Assembly (NCBI GenBank): GCA_913063405.1 | Contig: CAJXZB010000001.1 | Span: forward strand, 1 to 64,000 | Source of the DNA: an uncultured Ulvibacter sp. | Lineage (GTDB): Bacteria > Bacteroidota > Bacteroidia > Flavobacteriales > Flavobacteriaceae | Reading direction: 5' to 3' | DNA length: 64,000 nt | Shown: positions 54,602-63,356 of the stretch, piece by piece | Numbering within the stretch: the stretch's first letter is position 1 | How the letters are laid out: every line of letters starts with the position of its first letter | The notes under the pieces: model-generated | What the model saw: only the letters and a program-made list of their open reading frames with translations | Databases searched by the model: none | What the model was told of the DNA's origin: nothing | Translations under genes and position numbers: made by a program

Positions 54602-55710
54602 TATAATAATCTTTTTAATTGTGCCTCGAAATCGTCTAAGGTATACGAATGAGACCATACCATTCCTTTTTTTGACATCTCATTGAGGCGGTTTCGGTTC
54701 TCTAAGCTCAATAAAAAAGTTGAAACATCAATTTCTAACTCAGCATCAATCAAAAACCCTCGGTCGCCCCGCCCCAACATCCAAGGTACACAAGAAATTT
54801 TAGTAACTATCGGGACGACACCCCAAAACATGGCTTCAGCAACAACTTTGGGCCAACCTTCAGATTTTGAAGGAAGCAATAAAAACTGAGCCTTTTTATA
54901 TGCATCTTCGACTATTTCCTCCGATTGATTCCCGAACAAATGAACAATTTCGGTTAAATTATTTGCGATAATATAGGCTTCTAGGTCCTTTCTCTTGACA
55001 CCATCTCCATACATGCTTAAACTACAAGCCACTCCCGACTTAAACAATGCCTCCACAAATTTCACCGCATACAATGGTCTCTTTCCTGAAACAAGACTTC
55101 CAACAAAAAGAAAATTATTTTCAGAATTAAAAACGCGTGTAGTCGTTTCAGATATTTTTTTATTGCGATAGGTTGCTGTAAAAAAAGACTTGATGTTTTT
55201 AGAATGTTTTGGCCATTCTCCATAGACAAGTACCTGCATGTTTTTGGTAAAAAAAGTATTGCCCAAAATCCACTTCTGAGATCTATAACTCAGTGGTTGT
55301 TTTGCCTTAGGGTCCCAATTTCCAGCATATTTGGCCGTTTTCGTCTTCTTCGGAAAGAAAATTTGCGCGACACACCCAATCAAAGTAATGGTAGCTGGAC
55401 ATCGCAAATGTATGTGGTCTGCCTTGGCCATTTCCTGAAGCAACTTCATAAAAATCAAAGGCATATTTACCAAAGACAAGAGGCTGTTTCCAATACTATT
55501 AAAAGCGACCTCTGGAATGCTAATCACACTAATGTCCTTTCTTTGAAAAGACGCCAGCAAAAGGGCGCCGGCATACTTAGTTGGGGAAACAATGGTTACC
55601 TCATCTACCTTCGAAAACCACATATCCATTTCTTTTACATATGGAGCATACGATTGTTGCTTTTCATTCTTAAAAAGTGTGGGGGCCAATGTAACTACAA
55701 GAAATTTCAT
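54601..55710 (-). CDS. Glycosyltransferase (GT4-like)
   Basis: The 369 residues have a GT-B fold with acceptor half MKFLVVTLAPTLFKNEKQQSYAPYV and donor site LLPSKSEGWPKVVAEAMFWGVVP, where the glutamates of the EX7E motif are spaced as in GT4. NFLFVGSLVSGKRP is the usual strand-loop before the nucleotide site. It lies 4 nt after the acetyltransferase gene stop and is coupled to the next transferase. Confidence 0.87.
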   Translation of the reverse strand: MKFLVVTLAPTLFKNEKQQSYAPYVKEMDMWFSKVDEVTIVSPTKYAGALLLASFQRKDISVISIPEVAFNSIGNSLLSLVNMPLIFMKLLQEMAKADHIHLRCPATITLIGCVAQIFFPKKTKTAKYAGNWDPKAKQPLSYRSQKWILGNTFFTKNMQVLVYGEWPKHSKNIKSFFTATYRNKKISETTTRVFNSENNFLFVGSLVSGKRPLYAVKFVEALFKSGVACSLSMYGDGVKRKDLEAYIIANNLTEIVHLFGNQSEEIVEDAYKKAQFLLLPSKSEGWPKVVAEAMFWGVVPIVTKISCVPWMLGRGDRGFLIDAELEIDVSTFLLSLENRNRLNEMSKKGMVWSHSYTLDDFEAQLKRLL

Positions 55711-55713
55711 TTT

Positions 55714-56262
55714 TTAAATATAATCTGACGAATCATTCTTACTAATCACTTCTGCCGGAACACCTAAAACCGTTGTTCCCGATGGCACGTCCTTAACAAC
55801 CAGAGAATTTGCTCCTATAACAACATCGTTGCCAATTGCAATATTTCCTACAATTGTTGCATTTGCCCCCATATAAACATTATTTCCTATCCTAGGCACA
55901 CCTCTATTATCGCCCCTTCCGCTCACACCTATAGTTATACCTTGCGAAATATTACAATTGTCTCCAATCACACTATTCGCGTTCACAATTATTTGTCCAA
56001 AATGACCAATGTAAAAAGATTTCCCAATTGTTGCGGAATAGGGAAGTGAAATTCCTGTGATAATCTCTATCCATTTTTGATATAATACGCAAAAGAATAG
56101 CAGTATTTTTTTTAAAACACTCGGAAGGTTACTTCTGAAAATCGAATTACTAATGCGATACACAAACAATGCCCATAAACCTTGTTGAGTAATCAATAAA
56201 ACAAGTGTTCCCTTTCCAGAGTATCGTTTGTATTTCTTTATATCAGACCCGAATCTACTCAT
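55714..56262 (-). CDS. Left-handed beta-helix acetyltransferase (serine acetyltransferase/colanic acid type)
   Basis: The 182 residues end in hexapeptide repeats (SVIGDNCNISQGITIGVSG, then RIGNNVYMGANATIVGNI and AIGNDVVIGANSLVVKDVPSGTTVLGVPA), preceded by a short helical N-terminus (about 1-65). A catalytic His is in YIGHFGQIIVN. The sequence most resembles CysE-like O-acetyltransferases found in polysaccharide clusters, so it probably O-acetylates a sugar. It overlaps the upstream transferase by 8 nt. Confidence 0.88.
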   Translation of the reverse strand: MSRFGSDIKKYKRYSGKGTLVLLITQQGLWALFVYRISNSIFRSNLPSVLKKILLFFCVLYQKWIEIITGISLPYSATIGKSFYIGHFGQIIVNANSVIGDNCNISQGITIGVSGRGDNRGVPRIGNNVYMGANATIVGNIAIGNDVVIGANSLVVKDVPSGTTVLGVPAEVISKNDSSDYI

Positions 56263-57397
56263 TGATCAGTTGTGTATAAAATGCTATATTTTTATCAAGA
56301 ATAAACTGCTTTTCGTACTTTTTTCGTACAACTTCATTGCCCTTTTCTCCAAGTTCCTTGGCCTTCTCTGGGTTCTCAATACACCAGATCATTTTTTCGG
56401 CAATATCATTTGGGTCGTATACATCGCATAACAATCCCGTTTCCATATGACTTATCGTTTCTGGACCGGGTCCATATTCTGAAAAAATTACTGGTTTTTT
56501 CAACAACATTGCTTCTAATGATACCAATCCCTGAGTTTCCATACGAGATGGGAAAATGCAAAATAAAGCCTCAGCATATTTTGTATTTAAAACATCTCGC
56601 TCAACAGAGCCATGAAAAATGACATTCTCTAAATAAGACTCATCATAGGTAGACTTCAACATTTCCATATAGGAAGAACCATCCGGATAAAACCAATCTC
56701 TACCAAACACATCGAGTATCATTTCAGGGCGCTTTTGTTTGAGTATTTTAAAAGCTTCGATAAGTTGTCTTATTCCTTTCTTTTCACAAACAGTGCCCGC
56801 AAACAGGATGCGGTCTTCTTTTATTTGAATTTCTGGGATGACTAGCGTTGTATCGATTGGATAATTAATAATCTCAATGGGTTTATTGTGATAGCTCAAA
56901 TACTTTTGAGTATGCATCTTCACATAATTGGACACTGCAATAAACGCATCAGCGTTTTTAAAAGAGCGCTTCTCTAGCAATCCCTTTCTCCAATTAATTC
57001 CTCTTTTCTCGGCTTCGGAAAAGAAATGATGGCCGCCGTGTAAGCGAATCACCTTCTTAGCTGAATGCTTTTTTGAAATGAGTGCCAAGCCTAGTTCAGA
57101 AGCCTCTATAATATCTATTGGTTCTTCCGTCTGGAGTTCTTTCAATTTCTTATTTATCTGAATGGCATTTTGCATAAAATCTGGAAATCTGCCTTTAGTT
57201 TTTGGCAATCGATATAATCGCACCCCTTCATCCTCAAGATATTCCGCCACCTTACTCGTGCCAGGCCCTACCACCGAAACCTTATGGTTTTTTTTTACTA
57301 ATTCACGTCCAATCGTTTGCAAAAATGTTCCAAAACCTCCTGGGTACCACAATGGATACTCCGAAGAAATAAAAACTAAATTCAGTGGTTTAACCAT
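56255..57397 (-). CDS. Glycosyltransferase family 4
   Basis: The 380 residues start with LVFISSEYPLWYPGGFGTF, the GGxG acceptor loop of GT4. The donor site is IFPSRMETQGLVSLEAMLLKKPVIF, and ILFAGTVCEKKGIRQLIEAF is the signature strand that precedes it. It overlaps both neighbours by 8 nt. Likely adds a hexose or related sugar; specificity not deducible. Confidence 0.9.
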   Translation of the reverse strand: MVKPLNLVFISSEYPLWYPGGFGTFLQTIGRELVKKNHKVSVVGPGTSKVAEYLEDEGVRLYRLPKTKGRFPDFMQNAIQINKKLKELQTEEPIDIIEASELGLALISKKHSAKKVIRLHGGHHFFSEAEKRGINWRKGLLEKRSFKNADAFIAVSNYVKMHTQKYLSYHNKPIEIINYPIDTTLVIPEIQIKEDRILFAGTVCEKKGIRQLIEAFKILKQKRPEMILDVFGRDWFYPDGSSYMEMLKSTYDESYLENVIFHGSVERDVLNTKYAEALFCIFPSRMETQGLVSLEAMLLKKPVIFSEYGPGPETISHMETGLLCDVYDPNDIAEKMIWCIENPEKAKELGEKGNEVVRKKYEKQFILDKNIAFYTQLINE

Positions 57398-58277
57398 CTC
57401 TATTGATCCTTTTTTTTAAGAGTACTCTAATGCTTCCAGCTGTTAATTCTTCTTCAGAAAAATGCATATAATCATCGTGTAAAAGCACTTCTTTAAACAG
57501 TGAATATCCTTCATCACTTTCTTTTAAACTAGTATACTTTAAACTAACAATATCAAAATGTTCCTCAAAAACCTCGATGTAATGCGGTAAGCGTAATCTA
57601 TTATGGTAATCGAAAGTAGTTTGAATTTTATCCCATTCTTCATTACTGTACTGTAAAAAATCATATAGTGATATTAATTTGTCAGTATATGCCCTGTGAT
57701 CACAAGGAGAAATTAAGTGCAAAACATAGCAATCATTAGTTATCTTTTCTGAAAAAGACTTATGTAATTCTCGAATTACCTCCAGAGGAACATGCTCCAA
57801 AACAAATCTCGAAAAAATAAAATTGGCTGCAGAAAGATCCCCTTCAGCCACCGATGTTTTTGGAAAATATTCAACTCCAGCGGTTAACTGATACTTCCCT
57901 GAAAAATGAAAGGAGTAATCTGGGAGTTCTTTTTGAAATAACTTATTAAGCCTAATTATTTTGGAAGGTTGATAATGTTCATTGACATCATAGGTATAAA
58001 CCTTTTTTACTTCTCCTGAAGCCAATAGAAAATATGGTAATACTGGCAACCACCCTGAACCCATTTCCACGCAGACAGTATCCTTCAAAGACATTCCATT
58101 AGAATTTAATATGGCACTAGTTTCAAAAAATGACCTACGTCCGGCTTTTATTTTATTTTCCAAACTACCATTATTAGCAAACTCCTGTAACTTATGATAT
58201 AGCCACATTCCCAGGACTATCGGAAACTTATCCAACATCTTAAAAATTAGGGATTTTTGCTTATGGGTTAATTTCAT
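57390..58277 (-). CDS. Class I SAM-dependent methyltransferase-like protein
   Basis: The 295 residues include the SAM-binding strand VCVEMGSGWLPVLPYFLLA (about 68-86), a second acidic strand VYTYDVNEH and the post-II region ANFIFSRFVLEHVPLEVIRELH, all typical of class I methyltransferases. Target unknown; in this cluster it may methylate a sugar or a lipid-linked intermediate. The motif I aspartate/glutamate-GxG is slightly atypical (EMGSGW). Confidence 0.75.
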   Translation of the reverse strand: MKLTHKQKSLIFKMLDKFPIVLGMWLYHKLQEFANNGSLENKIKAGRRSFFETSAILNSNGMSLKDTVCVEMGSGWLPVLPYFLLASGEVKKVYTYDVNEHYQPSKIIRLNKLFQKELPDYSFHFSGKYQLTAGVEYFPKTSVAEGDLSAANFIFSRFVLEHVPLEVIRELHKSFSEKITNDCYVLHLISPCDHRAYTDKLISLYDFLQYSNEEWDKIQTTFDYHNRLRLPHYIEVFEEHFDIVSLKYTSLKESDEGYSLFKEVLLHDDYMHFSEEELTAGSIRVLLKKRINRDG

Positions 58278-58321
58278 TGATTTTATCTGGTTTAAACCTA
58301 ATAAATTCTCATTACAGCTAA

Positions 58322-59689
58322 TTACAATTCTTTAATGATTTTTTTTGAAGGTTCTTCAATATTGCCAGTAACTATCTCATACCAGTCATTAATTTTTGAA
58401 ATCGAAGGTTGCTCAAGCGCCTTTTGGATGGTATCCAAAATACCGTTTTTACTATGAATCCAATGTACTACATTTTGTGATGGCATACTCTTAAAATGTG
58501 GATATCTATACACTTTTTCAACAGACCAATCCTTATTTTCTTCAATGTCATAATTAATATAAATACACGGTTTATTAAACATTCCAAAATCAAATGCCAT
58601 CGTAGATCCTACATTAATTACCAGATCTCCATAGTACGCCAGACTTACTAACAATTTTACATCTTCATATGTAGGGTAAACAGCACTCCATATTCTAGAA
58701 TTATAATTCCACAATGGCGGCATTTCAATTAGGATATTTGGAAATTTTTTTAAGACCCAATCGTATCTATCACTTATGTCTACTGGACATCTTCTAAAAA
58801 CGAGTTGATATTCCCTATCCATTCCAACCGCCACAATTGCACTGGCTATATCATTTAAATATTCTGGATCGTATGGTGATGTAAGGGCATCATCCCCAGA
58901 AAAACATATTATTTTCTTATTATCATCCAATCTATATTTTTTAAAAAAAATATCCTTTTCAATGATGTTAGACTTATCCTTATAAAATTCAAATTGTGGT
59001 GTTCCCGTTACTTTTATTTTATCTGAAGATATTTCTGGATAAAAAACCTGAAGTTCCTCCTTCATATATTGAGACCAGGCTAAATAGACATCTGCTTTAA
59101 GAGCAAGTCGTGCCTTTGGAATATTATCCCATGAATAAATTACCGTAGTAGTTTCAATTCCCAGGTCCATAGCAGCAGCAAAAATTGCGGGAGCTTTTAA
59201 GGCGCGTTGATGGGTACAAAAAACACTATCGGGATTATGATTTTTTAAAATAACACATACTTCATTATAAAATTTAGTATTCCGAAGTGCTTTATCATAT
59301 CTTTTTTCAAGATTTAAAATGGTTCTATATCCAACGACAAAATTCGCAGTAAATGTTACAACCGTATAAAATAGTTTTAATTTTAAGCCTTTATGTCTAC
59401 GTTTCCTAAAGTCTAAAATAATAGGGTTATTAACCTTTTTCGCATTGTATTTTATTCTAGAAACATGAATAAGTTCTCGTAGAAATTTCTCCCAAATACC
59501 TTCCAAATAAATTGGAATCTCAATTTTAGCATCTAAAGAAACCTCCTTTTCAATTTGTGAAATAGTATCGTTATCAAAATTGTGAAAAAGGCTCAACGAT
59601 GCCGACACATTTTGGAAAGTTTTAGAATATAAATAGTTCTTGATTCCAACGCCGTCTGGAACGAATAATAGGATTTTTTTTCTTGACAT
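58322..59689 (-). CDS. Glycosyltransferase-like (GT-B) protein of unrecognised family
   Basis: The 455 residues contain two Rossmann-like halves. SVFCTHQRALKAPAIFAAAMDLGI and TTVIYSWDNIPKARL lie in the N-terminal half, and IKVTGTPQFEFY, ICFSGDDALTSPYD and GDLVINVGSTMAFDFGMFNKPCIYINYD in the C-terminal half. The last block resembles the donor site of CDP-glycerol or UDP-sugar GT-B enzymes. No signal peptide or clear membrane helix, though TVVTFTANFVVGY is somewhat hydrophobic. It lies in the glycan operon and probably transfers a sugar or polyol phosphate; I cannot name the family. Confidence 0.6.
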   Translation of the reverse strand: MSRKKILLFVPDGVGIKNYLYSKTFQNVSASLSLFHNFDNDTISQIEKEVSLDAKIEIPIYLEGIWEKFLRELIHVSRIKYNAKKVNNPIILDFRKRRHKGLKLKLFYTVVTFTANFVVGYRTILNLEKRYDKALRNTKFYNEVCVILKNHNPDSVFCTHQRALKAPAIFAAAMDLGIETTTVIYSWDNIPKARLALKADVYLAWSQYMKEELQVFYPEISSDKIKVTGTPQFEFYKDKSNIIEKDIFFKKYRLDDNKKIICFSGDDALTSPYDPEYLNDIASAIVAVGMDREYQLVFRRCPVDISDRYDWVLKKFPNILIEMPPLWNYNSRIWSAVYPTYEDVKLLVSLAYYGDLVINVGSTMAFDFGMFNKPCIYINYDIEENKDWSVEKVYRYPHFKSMPSQNVVHWIHSKNGILDTIQKALEQPSISKINDWYEIVTGNIEEPSKKIIKEL

Positions 59690-59713
59690 TGCGGTTTAGC
59701 TGTTTGGGACTAA

Positions 59714-61399
59714 TTAGAGGTTTTTCAAAAGTAAACTTGTATTTAACCATTGCCAAATATGGAAACTACTTTCTTGATCCCCATTAAAATAAATATCGAG
59801 TTCCTTCTGCAATTCGTTTGGGTTGAACCAATCACAACTTCCTAAATAAGCCACTTCAGTCTTTACCCATTGTTTTAGATCGTCACCTAGCCATTCTCGC
59901 TGAGGTGTTTGTAAAGGTCTTTTTGGAGCAAATCGAATTGAGTCTGATAAATACTTATCCACCAATATCCGCAATAAATATTTTTGGCTCCCATTCTGAA
60001 TTTTATACTTTAAAGGCTGAGCAAAGGCTAGTTCCACCATTCGATGATCTAAAAAAGGTTCTCTAAGCTCCGTACTAGCAGCCATTGAAACTCTATCATT
60101 AAAACGCAACGCCCTTGGAATTTTAGTATAAAAAAGATTTCGGTATTGCAGGTTCTTAACGTTGTCTTTAAACGGCTTAGAGTACATTGGCTTTTGTGCT
60201 AGCGCTAAAAAACCTTTATCTGAAACCGAAGCTCTAAAAGGTGATTTTCTAATCCCTTGGATTGTACTATCACTTGGCTTGGTATAGTAATCATAACCGG
60301 CCCATTGCTCATCCATTCCCTGACCATCAAGAAGTTCTTTCACCTCTTGCCTTCTGGCGGTTTTAAATATATTTCCATAGGCTATTGTGGACACACCTCC
60401 ATATGGCTCGTCTTGCACAGCGGAAAGTTTTTTTCCTAAATGCTCAACCTCATTTACGTCTAGTAAAACTTTATGCAACGGATTCTGAGTTGAGGCAATC
60501 ATTTCTTCTACCCATCGTAGTTCATCATTGGTATAAAAGGTATAGGCATTAATTCCTTTCTTCTCTTGGGTAGTATTTACGAATGCTAAAAGTGTTGAAC
60601 TATCGAGTCCACCACTTAAGTTAAACCCTACTGGCACATCTGCCCGAAACCGTAAATTGATACTATCCTCTAATAAAGTTTCATACGTAGCAAGTACCTC
60701 TTCAAACGGAAGTTCGTTCTCATGTTTCTTTATCGATTCCTCAAAATCACACCTTTTTTTTATAGTAACTTGCTTGTTTTCTAAAGTTAAATAGTGTCCT
60801 CTAGGTCGCTGTTCAACCCCTCTCCAAAAGGTTTCATTAGGCATTCCATAGCTTCCGTAAACAAAATAAGATACCCAAACGGTGTCATTTGTTTCCTTCT
60901 TAATTCCTGAAGCAAAAAGTGTTTTTATTTCCGAAGCAAAACTAAAACCATTGTCAGCACTCACATAATAAAGTGGTTTCACACCGAATCTATCCCGTGC
61001 CGCGAAAAGTGTCTTTTTTTTGGTATCCCAAATCGTAAAGGAAAACATTCCGCTAAATCGATGCAAACAATTGGCACCCCATATTATATAGGCAGCAAGT
61101 AATACTTCGGTATCCGATTTTGTCTTGAAATTATAATGAGAAGCTAATTCCGATTTAAGTTCTAAATAATTGTAAATCTCACCGCTATAGACAAGTTTAT
61201 AGCGACCATCTTGAGAAACAAATGGTTGGTTCGCATCTGATGAAAGATCTATAGTCGATAGTCTGTTATGTCCTAATACAACTCCATCATCTATATATTT
61301 CCCAGTATCATCTGGCCCGCGATGGGCTTGTGAGGAGAGCATCGCATCCAATCGCTTTTCGTTGGATTTCTCACCAATAATCCCTACGATACTGCACAT
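59714..61399 (-). CDS. asnB: Asparagine synthase (glutamine-hydrolysing) family protein
   Basis: Cys2 follows the initiator Met (MCSIVGIIG), giving the N-terminal nucleophile of the glutaminase domain; RGPDDTG, SDTEVLL and NHRL-type GHNRLSTID are present. The synthetase domain has the pyrophosphate loop NLSGGLDSSTL (about 263-273). At 561 residues it is slightly shorter than metabolic AsnB. Inside a polysaccharide operon such genes usually amidate a uronic acid or similar sugar rather than make free asparagine. It overlaps the neuA-like gene by one base. Confidence 0.9.
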   Translation of the reverse strand: MCSIVGIIGEKSNEKRLDAMLSSQAHRGPDDTGKYIDDGVVLGHNRLSTIDLSSDANQPFVSQDGRYKLVYSGEIYNYLELKSELASHYNFKTKSDTEVLLAAYIIWGANCLHRFSGMFSFTIWDTKKKTLFAARDRFGVKPLYYVSADNGFSFASEIKTLFASGIKKETNDTVWVSYFVYGSYGMPNETFWRGVEQRPRGHYLTLENKQVTIKKRCDFEESIKKHENELPFEEVLATYETLLEDSINLRFRADVPVGFNLSGGLDSSTLLAFVNTTQEKKGINAYTFYTNDELRWVEEMIASTQNPLHKVLLDVNEVEHLGKKLSAVQDEPYGGVSTIAYGNIFKTARRQEVKELLDGQGMDEQWAGYDYYTKPSDSTIQGIRKSPFRASVSDKGFLALAQKPMYSKPFKDNVKNLQYRNLFYTKIPRALRFNDRVSMAASTELREPFLDHRMVELAFAQPLKYKIQNGSQKYLLRILVDKYLSDSIRFAPKRPLQTPQREWLGDDLKQWVKTEVAYLGSCDWFNPNELQKELDIYFNGDQESSFHIWQWLNTSLLLKNL

Positions 61400-62097
61400 T
61401 AATCATCGAGCTTATTTACCAATTCTTCGGCCAATTTCCAGTCTTTAGGAGTATCAATATTTACATGACGATTGGCGTCGGATTCAATATAAGAAATCGT
61501 ACTCCCATAGAGCGAGTTTTGTTCAAAAAGGACATTGACTTTGGTGAGATAGATAGCACCATCCCGAACAAAAGCATCTGGAAGATCCTGTCTTCGTTTG
61601 ATTATTTGTGATTCCCCAGTTGCAATTTTTAAGGTTTTTGCTTCGGAAGCCTCAAAAACCCAATGTGGGTTGTACTCGTGAGGCACCTTTAGAACAGAAA
61701 CCAAAGAATCGGTTCCAACCTCCTTAAACTTTTCAATGGCCGCATCTATAAAAGCCGCTTGTCTAAACGGATTGGTTAGCTGAAGCAGACAAACTGCGTC
61801 ATAATCTTGTCCTTTTTCGGAAAGAGCTTGCAACGCATGTTTTACCACTCCAAGGGAGCTTGCCGTATCCGTCGCTAAATCAAGAGGTCTCTTAAAAGGA
61901 ACCTCAGCTCCTATTTCTGAAGCTAAACGCATTAGGATTTCGTCTTCAGAAGAGAAGACAACGACATCCAAAAGTTTCGACCCCAGCGCTGCCTCAATTG
62001 TATATTGCAATAGTGGTTTTCCGTTTAGAAGTTTTCTATTTTTATCCGGAATTCCTTTACTACCTCCTCGGGCAGGTATGAGACCTAAGACCCTCAT
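61399..62097 (-). CDS. neuA: Acylneuraminate cytidylyltransferase family (NeuA-like)
   Basis: The 232 residues begin with LIPARGGSKGIPDKNRK, the CTP-binding P-loop-like signature of CMP-sialate synthetases. LLQLTNPFR and the later FVRDGAIYLT are also characteristic. It activates a nonulosonic acid (sialic, legionaminic or pseudaminic acid) as its CMP derivative. With neuC and neuB next to it a sialic- or legionaminic-type acid is favoured over pseudaminic acid. Start and stop overlap neighbours by single bases. Confidence 0.9.
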   Translation of the reverse strand: MRVLGLIPARGGSKGIPDKNRKLLNGKPLLQYTIEAALGSKLLDVVVFSSEDEILMRLASEIGAEVPFKRPLDLATDTASSLGVVKHALQALSEKGQDYDAVCLLQLTNPFRQAAFIDAAIEKFKEVGTDSLVSVLKVPHEYNPHWVFEASEAKTLKIATGESQIIKRRQDLPDAFVRDGAIYLTKVNVLFEQNSLYGSTISYIESDANRHVNIDTPKDWKLAEELVNKLDD

Positions 62098-63254
62098 TAG
62101 TAGGTAATCGTTTTATGATAGCGAAGCTCAATTGTCGCCAATATATCAGCAATTTTCTTACCACTTTCGCCACCTCCGTATACGCTACTTTTTGTATTCT
62201 TTGGAGCATCCAATTGCTCTTGAATAGCACCTTTAATTTCGTCTTCGTTATAAGATACATCAATCACATTTTCACCTCTTAACCTTCTATTTTGCCGAGT
62301 CCCAATGTTCACTACTGGCACTCCTAAGAATGCACATTCTCTTATCCCAACACTACTATTTCCAATAAGACACTTGCTCTGTCCCAGTAATTTCAAAAAA
62401 TCTAGAGGTTCCATATTCTTGAAAAAATGAATATTCTTTGGGTTGTTATTCTCTCGATACGAACGTATTCCGTTTGAGGTTCCATCAGCTCCAGCATCAA
62501 CATTAGGCCAGAACCAAAAGGTGGGAATTCCTAATCCATCTATCACTCTCAAAGTCTTTAAAACATCTTCCTTTGCGGCATCATACTCCGTAGTTACGGG
62601 ATGTTGCATCACGACCAAATAATCTTCAGAAATATCAATATGTCCTCCTACTCCACCATATTTCGCTATTGGATCAAAATCAAGTCCTTCCGATTTCAGC
62701 ACCTCGGCAGCAATATCAATAGAAGGACAACCCGTATTAAACACATAGGCTGCATCCTCTCCGAGTTTTTCCACTCTGGCTTTAGCATCTTCTGAGGTCA
62801 CAAAATGAATATCTGCTAGTTTTGTATTTGCATGTCTTACTTTTTCATCAATATTCCCTGTCACTTCTCCTCCCTGTAAATGAATTAATGGAATGTTTTG
62901 GTAAGCAGCCGCGATAGATGTAGCAATGGTTTCAAATCTATCTGCAATTGTAAGAACTGCTTCTGGTTCGAGATTGTAAAACACATTCGCAAGCTCCATA
63001 ACACCCAAACCTGTAGTCTTGGCCATTGCCGTTTTGTTCTCTCCCTCCAACACCATAAAAACTTTATCATCTATAGTGAACCCATCTTTTTCAATAAAAT
63101 CAACAGTGTTTCCATATCGATCCAATAAAGCAGATCCGGCAACAACCAATTGCAATTCTAAATCTGGGTGGTTCTTAATGGCTTGTAAAGCTGTTTTCAC
63201 TCGACTATAGGATGGACGGGCAGTAATGACAGCACATATTTTACGTTTCGACAT
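62097..63254 (-). CDS. neuC: UDP-GlcNAc 2-epimerase, hydrolysing (NeuC/LegG type)
   Basis: The 385-residue GT-B-like epimerase has VITARPSYSRVKTAL at the front, the hydrolysing-class block IHLQGGEVTGNIDEKVRHANTKLADIHFVTSEDA and the UDP site GNSSVGIRECAFLGVPVVNIGTRQNRR. It removes UDP while inverting C2, giving ManNAc (NeuC) or the diacetyl-bacillosamine-derived product (LegG). Choice between them needs the genes beyond the window. It lies about 100 nt after neuB. Confidence 0.92.
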   Translation of the reverse strand: MSKRKICAVITARPSYSRVKTALQAIKNHPDLELQLVVAGSALLDRYGNTVDFIEKDGFTIDDKVFMVLEGENKTAMAKTTGLGVMELANVFYNLEPEAVLTIADRFETIATSIAAAYQNIPLIHLQGGEVTGNIDEKVRHANTKLADIHFVTSEDAKARVEKLGEDAAYVFNTGCPSIDIAAEVLKSEGLDFDPIAKYGGVGGHIDISEDYLVVMQHPVTTEYDAAKEDVLKTLRVIDGLGIPTFWFWPNVDAGADGTSNGIRSYRENNNPKNIHFFKNMEPLDFLKLLGQSKCLIGNSSVGIRECAFLGVPVVNIGTRQNRRLRGENVIDVSYNEDEIKGAIQEQLDAPKNTKSSVYGGGESGKKIADILATIELRYHKTITY

Positions 63255-63356
63255 AGATGGAAATTAACGATAGGTTAAAAATATGAAAAAAAATCGTGGC
63301 AGCTAAAGAAACAAGCCGCAACGATGCACTCTTCTCTCTTGATTTAAAAGTATTCA

